Shown: piece by piece, positions 50,001 to 59,257 of the stretch | Position numbering within the stretch: position 1 is the stretch's first letter | Layout of the letters: each line of letters opens with the position of its first letter | Assembly (NCBI GenBank): GCA_964036275.1 | Contig: OZ038435.1 | Location: forward strand, 17,062,270 to 17,126,269 | Length of the DNA: 64,000 bases | Reading direction: 5' to 3' | Origin: Litoditis marina | Taxonomy: Eukaryota; Nematoda; Chromadorea; Rhabditida; Rhabditidae | Notes under the pieces: model-generated | Database searches by the model: none | Seen by the model: only the letters and a program-made list of their open reading frames with translations | What the model was told of the DNA's origin: nothing | Made by a program: the position numbers and the translations under genes

Positions 50001-50500
50001 TTTCCGGGCTCCAAGTTATTGCAAACCGTAGATCATACTCATACGTGAAGACTTCATGAATCCTAAGCAACGACGAGTAATATTCAGAATGTCAGATTAC
50101 GTCAAAAATGAACTACGTTCAAACTTTCTGAGACTCTCAGAACAAGTAGGAAAGAGTCTAAGAATGTTAAGATTGTATTGTAGTTTGTATTTATATTTCA
50201 CGAGGTGACGATTACGTCAGAAAAGATTCTGGAGGCCAGAAGACGTCCAGTCGTCAAACTACTCGAATCAGTTTGAAACGTTCAAAAAAAGTAAGAAACG
50301 TGGTAACAACTTTAAATAAGGTTGCAAAACACAGATAACATGCACGCTAGATGGGCACGCTCTCTTTCAAATCAACCAAGTAAACAACCTGAGTATCATG
50401 CATGTGATGACGTCACAGACAAACATGTTTACTACATTCTATTCGTACAGAGGAGTCATTTTCTTCTTTACAATTACCAAACAACGTGACCAGTTAGAAT

Positions 50501-50537
<37 letters not shown>

Positions 50538-53500
50538 TACAACAAAGTTACAATAATTCTTATGTTTTGAGCTAAAAATATCAATTGATGATGTCACATA
50601 CTAAGCACTTCACTAGCAAAAAAGTCGAGTTCTTTCAAATTCCTTCTTTAATGTTCCCAGCTACTGCGACACGTAAATTATACTCATACGTAAAGACTAT
50701 ATGAATTCTAATTGACGACGAGTAATATTCAAAATGTCAGAAGACGTCAAAAATGAACTTCGTTCAAATTATCTGAAACTCTCAGAACGAGTAGGAAAGA
50801 GTCCAAAGAATGTTACGATCACTTTGTTCAAGTCGTCAAACTACTCGAAGCAGTTTGAAACTTTCAATAAAAGTAAGAAACGTGGTAACAACTCTGAATA
50901 AAGTTGCAAAACATAGCTAACATGCACGCTAGACGGGCCCGCGGCGTTAGCCGCGTGACCGGCTAGTCATTTCACTATAGATGCTTGCTTGCAAGAGACT
51001 ACCCTTGGGGGGGGGGGGGGGCGATTCTACAATTTTCCCGACTCCAGTTCAGGGTACGTAGAGTCTAGGTCGGTTGAGCAAAACCAGGTGGCGCAAAAAC
51101 AAGGTCGATAGCCAGATCGCGCAAAATGTTTTACCTATCACAACAAATAGCACTACCGCACCATTAAAGAAACCGTTCCGCTATAATCTGAGTTTCACGA
51201 AAAATTCAAAAAGCTCGAAAAAGTCTCTCAATGTCTTCCCACAGACCATAAAAAACTTTTCGATAGAAAGTTTGCAAAATTTGCATAACATCGAGCAATA
51301 AAAAAGAGCACATGACCACTTTCACTGTGACGCAACTTGACTTGGTTCATTTACGTTTCGAGTTATATTCAATTTTTAGTTTTTAATTGTGTTGTCGTAT
51401 ATAATAGAACGTTTCAAAAATATTTGTGTACTTTTATAGGCTATTTTGAGCATACCCCGTACGCAACTCCCCCATCGGTGTCATTACGTAAGCCGCTTTT
51501 CTAAGAAAACGAAACGAGATAGATATATAAAAGTATATATTTTTGATAATGGTTTTTCATTTGCCAAAAGGTCAGATTGTTAACTCACAAGTCAAAATTA
51601 GAGCGGGACGGATTCTTTAAGAAAACACAATTGCGACACATTGTAGGCTACATCGCGGTCAACCGCAGTTGACCGCAGTAGAATATCAGGTTTACGTCTC
51701 GATTTTGTATTCAAAACACACGTTTCAAAACACACGTTTTGATTTAAAACACACGTTTTGATTTAGCCCTTCATGCGAGTATGCATACTGTGTTACCCAT
51801 GTGAAGTTTTATAATTGCAGAGAAAACACAGAATAACCTCCATTAGAGTCTCTAAATTAAATTGGTATTAAGAATGGTTTGATGGAAAATTAAAGAAAAA
51901 GAAGCAGGAATATGTTTATGCGTAGTGAAATGGTATGAAATGTATGCTATGTTTTTAAACAATCGAAACTAAAAACATGTTGTAGATTACATGCTTTTTT
52001 TTCAATGGTTCAATGTAATGTAGGTTCAGACCTACATTACAGAGTACGTATGCTAGAAGATCCCGGCACCTTCATCCCATCCTGCGTCTCTCGCTCTACC
52101 TCACTATTTCTTGTCTCTTACATCCCGGCGGGATGTGAGAGCAGAGAAATAGCGTATGTTTGAGGAGACGCAGGATGGGATGAAGGTGCCGGAATCTTCT
52201 AGCATACGTACTGAGTTCGTTGCTTTTCCAGTCCTCCACCTCGTGTTTCGCTGAAGTGGCGACAGAACGCATAGTCTGTCATTGTTCCGGAAGGGAATGC
52301 AATAGGGACATCTACACACTGCACGTGAGTTGTACTGCTAACAACAACAATAATAATAATTATAATTATAATATCAATAATATGTACAGTTGTGATGAAC
52401 TAATCTTGCAGTAACATGATCACTAGTGTACTTTGATGTTTGTATTTGATCTCAAACTATATTCGCTTATCAGGAAGTGAGCAAATTTCACTGGTATTCT
52501 CAATGCTGTATGATCTATGTGTATAAATGTGTTTAATATTAGTTTTTTAATGAGTGATCAACAACTGGAATAAATACGAACTAATGCCGCAACATACTGT
52601 ATTTTATTGCATCGGAAATAGCAAACTCTATAAACTTCTGAGAGTAAAGTGACCGGGATCTTACGAACTAAACTTGAAATTTGGTTCTGCTCATTCACAG
52701 AAAAGAGTTAAAAAAAGCAAATTAAAACTTCAAATTGTAAATTCTCGTTTGTGTTACAGGCGGCCCTGTTGACGGAATACGAATATAACGCGACTCACTC
52801 AGAAAAGAATTTGTGGGTTTTGACTCGTGTTTCTCATGTCGGGGTTATACTGTTAGCCAATGGCACAGTCACGCAAGAAATGTTAAACACAGCAGAACTC
52901 AGAAACGTGCAATGACAAAGTGCACGAATTCTTATTAGAATGCTAACTTTACGTGACTATTCATTCTACTTTTCGCAGACGGTTCGCTTTTTTCACCGTT
53001 TACGCCGCTCAATTCTGCTGTGTTGCTGAAACGTGTTTGACTTGAAAAAAAGAATGAAAAACACTTTTCTCCACAAGTGTTGCGGGAAAAAATCCAAAAA
53101 ATGCAAAAGTTATTGTTATGCAATCGTTCTTTTGTGGACTCAGTGTTCGAAATTTTTCGAGTCGAGTCGAGTCGAACTCGAAACTCGAAAACTCGAAAAC
53201 TCGAAACTCGATAACTCGAAAACTCGAAAACTGGAAATTTCCCAAAACTCGAAAACTCGAAAACTCGAAAACTCAAAAACTCGAAAACTAAAACTCGAAA
53301 TTTCCCAAAACTCGAAAACTCGAAATTTCCCAGAACTCGAAAACTGGAAAACTCGAAAACTCGAAATTTCGAACTCGATTAACAACCCTAGTTAACACCC
53401 TCAATATTGTATTCATATGTATCGATTCTGAGGAATAAACATTATTCCTACCTCATTATTAGTGTTTTTAATAATAATAGTACTGTTCCAGCCCCCACCA

Positions 53501-55485
53501 TCCCCGCTCGAGAGAATTTTTGCATTGTGCCATACAAGGAGTCAGACGCGCTTATGGATTTGGTGTGTTCGTTCAGCTTAGCTTCATAGCTTATTTTTCT
53601 GTGAAGTTATTCTACTTTTGCTAGTTTTTTTCAAGTAATTTATCTGTGTAGATTCTCTATCAATAATTATTCGATCTTGATCTTAATATTGAATTATTCA
53701 AATATTGATTTTTCCTGGACTATTGTCTATTGATTTCGTATAATAATAATAATGGTTATAATAGTTTTTACTATAATAATTATTTTACTGACTTCGATAT
53801 TATGTTGCAGCAGGCGCTCCTCTACCGCCTTTCAACAGCAGTAGAAGGGAGTTTGAACAGTGGAAACAGAAAAATAACCTGTGAGTGAAATTCAATCGAT
53901 AATTGTATAAATGTGGATTGATTTATTTTAGAAGAGTTCTAGGGGGAAAATTTCACTTTCGCCCCCACCCAATAATCGCACCATCCGTGGCAGTTTGGCC
54001 CAGACCCGCACTAGTTTCGACAAGAACTGGTTGGGGCTAAAGTCAAATGTACGGTAGGGTAAGGGGCTAAAGTTGAATGTCGACATTGTACAATCACCCC
54101 CCCCCCCCCTTGGGGGGTTGAAAGCTTGAAAGTAACATGCCTGGTGGGTGATCTTTAACAATCCCCCCCCCCCCCCCCCCCCCACCCTTCTGACTCATAG
54201 TTGAAACGGAGCCATGTAACTTTCACCCCCTAGGTGGGGGGTGAGAGTAACACAGGACTTATTTCGGCTAAAACAAAAAAAAAGGCGGGGGCGAAGGGAA
54301 AATGTCCCCGTTTTAGGAAATCTTGAACGATATTTAGTTGTGATCGGTCATTCATTTGATCAATAACTATACTTTGTAGTCTGATGAGTATATTCGATCA
54401 ATAATCGCACTTTGTCGTCTTCATTCAACTAATAATTGTACTTCGTAGTTTGGTGCAGTTCGTTGATTCTTCGTGTCACTTGACTAAACATCAAATTTGA
54501 TCAATCAATACTTGTACTCTTCATCCAATCAATACCTGTACTTTGTAGTCTTTACCCGATCAATATCTGTACTTTGTAGTCTGGTCCAGCCCCCCATCCC
54601 CCCTTGTTCTCTGTCCAGCATGGTTGAACTGTCCTCCCCGAACTATTCGCTCCTCTTCACCAGTATAATAGCAGCAGAGGGAGTTGTGCTCTCACTTCTT
54701 CTAATTGCTATTGCCATCATTTGTCAGAGAAGAAATGAAAATAAGACACCTAAAAAGAAGGTTGGTTTCAAATAGATAGATTTAGTCGTGATTTAAAGAA
54801 GGACGAGTATAAGGTCCAATCACAACTCTTCAGTCCTTTAAATTGCAATACATTTTTCAATTGCAGTTTAAAGGACCGTTGACACGGGATCGGTCCAAAT
54901 AATCGTCCTACTTTAACACGTGACTTCCACATAGTATGTGGCACTCCAAATGGGTGAATGAACAGAAAAGTGGAGAAGAAAAAGGGTATGGTTACTCTGT
55001 TCCGCGCCCATTTTATTTCAGTTAGTTTTACGAGGAAAAACGTTTTTATCTGGAAGCCAGGTAGGACTATAGTTTCTAACTTTGCATTCTATAACAATTG
55101 ATCATATAAATCATAACTTTTATTTATAACTGCTTTTTCCTCCATTTTAATAGACAAGGTTTTTCTCGGCTCCTAAAGTTGATCAGAAACATGAACAGGG
55201 AGTGCCAAATTCATGGAAGCTTGGCTCCCGCCGGAATCGAACCTGAGAGCAAAAGATTGCTGCGCGCTACTAACCACTGCGCTACGACAACTCACATCCC
55301 CATCATTTCGAATCAAAGTCTTGTGTTCGTACACAGCGAAAACCGAGATATACAGTACCCTCCCGCCGTTCCGTTGGCGACGACTGTAAAGTTTGGTTCT
55401 TGTGTCCTACCTTTTTTTTCAGACCAAGAAAGTGGAAGCGTCATCAAAATCTCCCGCCAATGTGGGTTCAAGTTCTTGGAAATAG
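47083..55485 (+). CDS. Gene X: Cys-rich (ET/Ly6-like) single-pass membrane protein
   Basis: Exons: 47083-47234, 47982-48098, 52232-52324, 52760-about 52843, 53492-53562, 53811-53880, 54580-54760 and 55423-55485 (TAG). The first three join with clean phases. They give a Thr/Ser-rich lead, then Cys-rich sequence with KISCGQGF, SCAFSLLTPCSDL, and SCFAEVATERIVCHC followed by GRECNRDI, a spacing reminiscent of nematode ET-module or Ly6-type domains. The seventh encodes a strongly hydrophobic helix, then CQRRNENKTPKKK as stop-transfer. The eighth gives a Lys/Ser-rich tail ending SSSWK. AATAAA is at 55561. The phases around 52843-53492 and 53562-53811 do not fit my donors, so those ends are provisional and a small exon may be missing. 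It may be the 3' part of the lectin gene upstream. The exon order matches gene Y. Confidence 0.65.
47645..47826 (-). repeat. SINE-like repeat, family 1
   Basis: On the minus strand: a body AGTCGTCGCCAACGG...GTACTGTATATCTCACTTT, then a tRNA-like segment with a degenerate A box (47717-47727) and an intact B box GGTTCGATTCC (47674-47684). It lies between gene X exons 1 and 2. Confidence 0.7.
48250..48545. mobile_element. Foldback repeat in gene X intron 2
   Basis: ACACGTTTCTGAGTTCTGCT at 48259 and AGCAGAACTGAGAAACGTGC near 48499 are inverted arms of about 60-70 bp that also share CACGTGA and CAATTG blocks. One arm recurs at 52857-52970. Confidence 0.7.
48546..49920. other. Large intron of gene X; no exon recognised
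   Basis: AT-rich DNA with short open frames of no recognisable type (for example 49454-49669 with CAGCCGTTCTCGAGTTATTC). Such text is commonly part of nematode dispersed repeats, but I cannot place it in a family. Confidence 0.4.
49925..50935. repeat. Diverged direct repeat of about 350-400 bp
   Basis: CAATTGATGACGTCACATAC...CACTAGCAAAAAAGTC at 49938 recurs as CAATTGATGATGTCACATAC at 50582. Both copies continue through GACGAGTAATATTC, CTCAGAACAAGTAGGAAAG and AACATGCACGCTAGA. A (GATT)n tract at about 50504-50537 lies between them. Confidence 0.75.
51007..51021 (+). repeat. Run of 15 G
   Basis: An uninterrupted poly-G tract in a gene X intron, likely length-variable and error-prone in sequencing. 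Confidence 0.9.
51022..52043. other. Intron DNA of gene X; no exon recognised
   Basis: A 75-codon frame (51074-51301) has Lys/Ser-rich composition but no splice support or recognised domain. Short repeats of AACACACGTTTTGATTTA occur near 51715-51765. Confidence 0.35.
52044..52211. mobile_element. 168-bp foldback MITE next to gene X exon 3
   Basis: GTACGTATGCTAGAAGATCC with GGCACCTTCATCCCATCC at the left is repeated in inverted order at the right (GGATGGGATGAAGGTGCC, CTTCTAGCATACGTAC). It ends about 20 bases before the TTTTCCAG acceptor of the cysteine-rich exon, so it lies in the branch-point region of that intron. Confidence 0.85.
52857..52970. repeat. Repeat arm shared with 48474-48570
   Basis: GGCACAGTCACGCAAGAAATG and ACACAGCAGAACTCAGAAAC match the foldback at 48250-48545. 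It starts within 15 bases of the end of gene X exon 4 and may have altered the local splice donor. Confidence 0.7.
53155..53385. repeat. Minisatellite of AACTCGAAA-type units
   Basis: A 9-base unit AAACTCGAA, interrupted by TTTCCCA, is repeated more than 20 times. It makes long Phe/Ser/Arg frames on the minus strand that are not genes. It lies between gene X exons 4 and 5. Confidence 0.9.
54097..54183. repeat. Two long C runs (13 and 21 C)
   Basis: Poly-C at 54097-54109 and 54163-54183 lies in the intron before the transmembrane exon of gene X. A minus-strand frame with a poly-Gly start is an artefact of it. Confidence 0.9.
55205..55388 (-). repeat. SINE-like repeat, family 1, best preserved tRNA-like part
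   Basis: On the minus strand, the A box TAGCGCAGTGG (55274-55284) and B box GGTTCGATTCC (55233-55243) sit about 31 bases apart in a roughly 70-base tRNA-like unit. The body ACAGTCGTCGCCAACGGAAC...CTCGGTTTTCGCTGTGTACG lies on the A-box side. It ends 34 bases before the last exon of gene X. Confidence 0.75.
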
Positions 55486-55560
55486 ATCACATGTAGTTTT
55501 ATCTGTAATCTGGATATACATCAAAATACAAAGATCAAAGTACGAACACCACCAAAATCG

Positions 55561-55566
55561 AATAAA
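55561..55566 (+). terminator. Polyadenylation signal of gene X
   Basis: AATAAA, 76 bases after the TAG stop at 55483-55485. Confidence 0.7.
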
Positions 55567-55639
55567 CTTGTATTTGTAACGCGGTTTTATGCGGTGAAAA
55601 CGCTTGCAACTTAAAATACCGGAGAAGATGCAGACTTAA

Positions 55640-57754
55640 ATTAGTAAAAAGTGGGGGAACCAACAAATGTGTGAGTTGTGTTTGGTTCGACCTTGATATC
55701 AGCAAAAAGTGAACGATACGAATTGCTGTGGTACTGTAGCAGAAGTACTCTGCAAAAATAGAACAATACAAATGTTGCACAATGGTTCACGAAGCCCGCA
55801 TGATATTTCAGAAATTGCCTAAGGGTATTTCATGTGTACTTTGACGACATGCGTGCGTTGTGAACCATTGTGCAAAATTTGTATTGTTCTATTTTTGCAG
55901 AGTACTTCTGCTACAGTACCACAGCAATTCGTATCGTTCACTTTTTGCTGATATCAAGGTCGAACCAAACACAACTCACACATTTGTTGGTTCCCCCACT
56001 TTTTACTAATTGTCCTTTTTTTGCTAGTTGTACTCCTACAACTTCATATGTTGCCTATTCACAGAGTGGATCTTGTGAACTCATTATATTAATATGGGAA
56101 TCTCAGTTTTATGTGTGCACGAAGCCGAATGCAGACCATAAAATTGCTGGTGTTGTAATATAACGCAGGTTACTGGCTCTGTGACTATCAACAACTGAAC
56201 AAAAACGCTAAACGTTCCGATTGACATGTACACCGCTTTTAGCGGCGATAAGCGATGGGGATTGGCGCCATTGACAAATCTACAACTAGAAACACCAACT
56301 CACTTACAATATAGCCATTATTTCCAATACCACATCAAAAACCTTCGTTGAAACTTTTTTTCATTCCTGCGTCAATTGACACACGAGTCTGGCGCCAGAA
56401 CGAAACGAAATTTTCTAAGTTTTTCAGCTACCAGTACACACTACATGTGTCAATTACTGAATGGAGCAATATTCAAACTATTCGATTGTCAGTTTCGTGT
56501 GTTAGGCCATTTGGCGCCATTTGGCGTCTGTTCCGAGCCAGACGATAAAATTCGATTTTGAATTTGTGGATCTTTATTTCACATTGGAATATTCAGTATC
56601 TGTTAACTCGAAACAGTTTGATTGACGATAACTGATATTTTTCCAACTTTGGCGCCAATTGGCGCCAGCGCACAGTGCCAACAGAACTTTTTCGATTTTC
56701 AGATTGAGCATACTTGCCATGTGATAGTTATTTAGTGTACCGAATTTCAGACGATTCCATTGACGCTGTCGTGAGTTTGGGTTTTGACGCCATCTGGCGC
56801 CTGGTTCGAGCGCCAGAAGAAAAATTTCAGTTTTGGAAAAAGACTTTCACACTTTTCCTCAATTTATTCAATTTCTATTAGTGTTCAACATTTTAGTTGA
56901 CGATAAATAGTGTTTTGCCGTTTTAGGCGCCAGCGCCGGGCGCCAATGATGATGTATTCATCTCATATTTGGCGCGACGGGCTAACTTTTGCATTATAAC
57001 TCATGTTTCAAATTTCAGCTAAATCGGTTCGGTAGTTTTTCCAATAGTGATTTTTGGCGCCTATTGGCGCCCGCGCCCGGCGCCAATGAGGAGCCATACA
57101 TCTCATATTTGGCGAGATGGGCTAAGTTTTGCATTAGAACTCATGTTTCAAATTTCAGCTGAATCGGTTAAATAGTTTTTCCAATAGTCGTTTTTGGCGC
57201 CTATTGGCGCCCGCGCCCGGCGCCAATGAGGAGCTATACATCTCATATTTGGCGCGAAGGGCTAAGTTTTGCATTAGAACTCATGTTTCAAATTTCAGCT
57301 AAATCGGTTAAATAGTTTTTCCAATAGTCGTTTTTGGCGCCTATTGGCGCCCGCGCCCGGCGCCAGAGATCACATATACATTTCATACTTGGCGCGACGA
57401 GCTAACTTTTGCCATAGAATAGATGTTTCAAATTTCAGCCAAATTGGTTCAGTAGTTTTTCCACTACGATGCGGACAGAATTCCGTGAGGGACGAGGGAG
57501 GAGGGACGAGTGACGAGGGACGAATTACGGCGGAACTTTTCAACAACGACACGAAACCATAACTCAGGCGAAAATTATCCGATTTGGCTGAAATTTTCAC
57601 ACAATGTTCAATTCTTGATTCTCTAACGTTCTCTTCTTTTAGTTTTCAAAAAAAGAATATGTTTGAAGATTTTTGTTAATTAAAAGGAAAAAACGAGTCC
57701 GCAATGGCCAAACCAAAGACAACTCACGCAGAGCGCTTCGCGCTCCGCGCGATA
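55640..57754. repeat. 2-kb GGCGCC-rich repeat, dispersed third copy
   Basis: It is collinear with 10478-12479: foldback at 55640-56010, then the GGCGCC region, then the GAGCGC hairpin and GCGCGATA end. It has one more 140-bp unit than the others (starts near 57050, 57190 and 57330 plus a shortened first unit near 56921) and an overall divergence of a few percent. It lies between gene X and the second tail-like exon pair. Confidence 0.85.
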
Positions 57755-57918
57755 CTGGTGTCGAATTAGCCTGCATCTCCTTATGAATTTCAAACAGTAC
57801 AGGCGACATTTGGCTGACCCCGATATTATAAGTTGCAAAATTGGCGAGTCCGGTATTTTAAGTTGCAACGGTTTTTCAGAGATGTGTGAACCGATGTTCT
57901 CACCTCAATTTTTTTTAG

Positions 57919-57995
57919 GGAAAGAAAGGCGAAACACCGACAAAATCACCGAATGCCACTGTAGGTTCAAGTGAAAAAAATTATTTTTCTCTTTT

Positions 57996-58028
<33 letters not shown>

Positions 58029-58475
58029 GATTGATTGATTTATTTATTTACATGCAAGCATGTGATATACAAGAGGAGAAAGCTCTTCCGACGCTCTCTT
58101 GTTATCTTTCTCTCCCTTCCACTTCTCTCTCCCCTGTATCTGAATAAATCTCTGTCTTTCTCTCATCCCCTATTCTCTTTAGAACCTTTTCTGTCTCTCA
58201 CCTTTTATCTCTCTTTCTTCCTTAATCTCTCTCTCTCTCTTTCATTTTTACCTTTTGTTTCTCGAGTTCTCTGTCTTTCTTTGTCTGTCTCTCCCCCCTC
58301 TCAATCAGACATAAACTATTCTGTTTCCATATTTTTTAAGTAATACACTCTGTAGAATACGTTCTACATGTCTTCTCCTCTCATCTCTCTCTCTCCTATT
58401 AAACCCGTATTTCTTGCTAATTTCAGTCAATTTTTCCAGACGCCGTCTCCTACTTCACAGAAAAGTCCATTTTAG
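57919..58475 (+). CDS. Two tail-like exons, possible alternative 3' end of gene X or relic of a third paralog
   Basis: 57919-57960 (after TTTTTTAG, before GTAGGT) encodes GKKGETPTKSPNAT in phase 0. 58440-58475 (after TTTTTCCAG) encodes TPSPTSQKSPF then TAG. Both are rich in Lys, Thr, Ser and Pro, like the gene X tail, and could join in phase to its transmembrane exon, which ends KTPKKK in phase 0. AATAAA is at 58572. No transmembrane exon lies directly upstream of this pair. Confidence 0.4.
57985..58030. repeat. CT microsatellite
   Basis: (CT)n followed by imperfect CT-rich DNA to 58310. It creates Ser/Leu frames that are not genes. Confidence 0.85.
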
Positions 58476-58571
58476 GAGAAAAACTCCGGAAATTTTGCTC
58501 AAGAAATTTCAAGATCAATTCACTGTCTACATACCATATTACGAGTTTTTCGATACAATTCTGATACATCG

Positions 58572-58577
58572 AATAAA
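58572..58577 (+). terminator. Polyadenylation signal after the tail-like exons
   Basis: AATAAA about 97 bases after the TAG at 58473-58475, supporting a real transcript end. Confidence 0.5.
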
Positions 58578-58989
58578 GTGAAAACAAATTATGTTGTTGT
58601 TCATTGTTGTTTTGAAATTTTGTAATCTAAATGTATTTTAAAAAGTACATAGTTATGTAGACTTTTATAACAATCATTAACTAGCTATCTTTTTCTACAG
58701 TTGTACCAAATGAAACATGAGATAGTCACGTGAAGGTTCAAAAAAACTGCAGACTTTTTGCATTTTCAGTTTCACTTCTCCGAGTTCTAACGTTTTCACG
58801 TTTCACTAAAAGTGTACGTGTACGTGTAGCTTGGAAATATTTTCCAAGTTTCATTACCAATACTGTCCTTAACATGTTTTGCCCGTGAAATCACGTGTTT
58901 TTGGAGAACTGCGCGTCATTATGAATTCATTTGTGGTCTATTTCTGAAAACGGATGGTTGCATCGCTTCTGTACTGGGGTGAGTGCAGA

Positions 58990-59230
58990 AGCATTCATCT
59001 CTCTCTTTTCTCTATATTTCTTTCTCTATGTCTTTCTCTCTCTCTTTTCTCTTCCCCTCTTTTCATTCTGTGTCTCTTTCTCTCCTTTGTCTATCTCACC
59101 TTTCTCAGCGTTCTTCTCTTCCCCCCTCTTTCTTTCTCTCTTTTCTGCTCTCTCTTTCTCTCTTTTTTCACTTTCTCTCTCTCTTTCTCTCTTTCTTTCG
59201 CTTTCTCTCTTACTCCCTCTCTACTTTCCT
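58990..59230. repeat. CT-rich low-complexity tract
   Basis: Interrupted (CT)n for about 240 bases directly upstream of gene Y exon 1. It explains three overlapping Ser/Phe/Leu frames there. Confidence 0.85.
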
Positions 59231-59257
59231 AACTATCTCAAAATAGCCCATTTCCAG

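Noticed and set aside
53009..53395. Phe/Ser/Arg-rich repeat protein
   Set aside because: Translation of an AACTCGAAA minisatellite in an intron of gene X.
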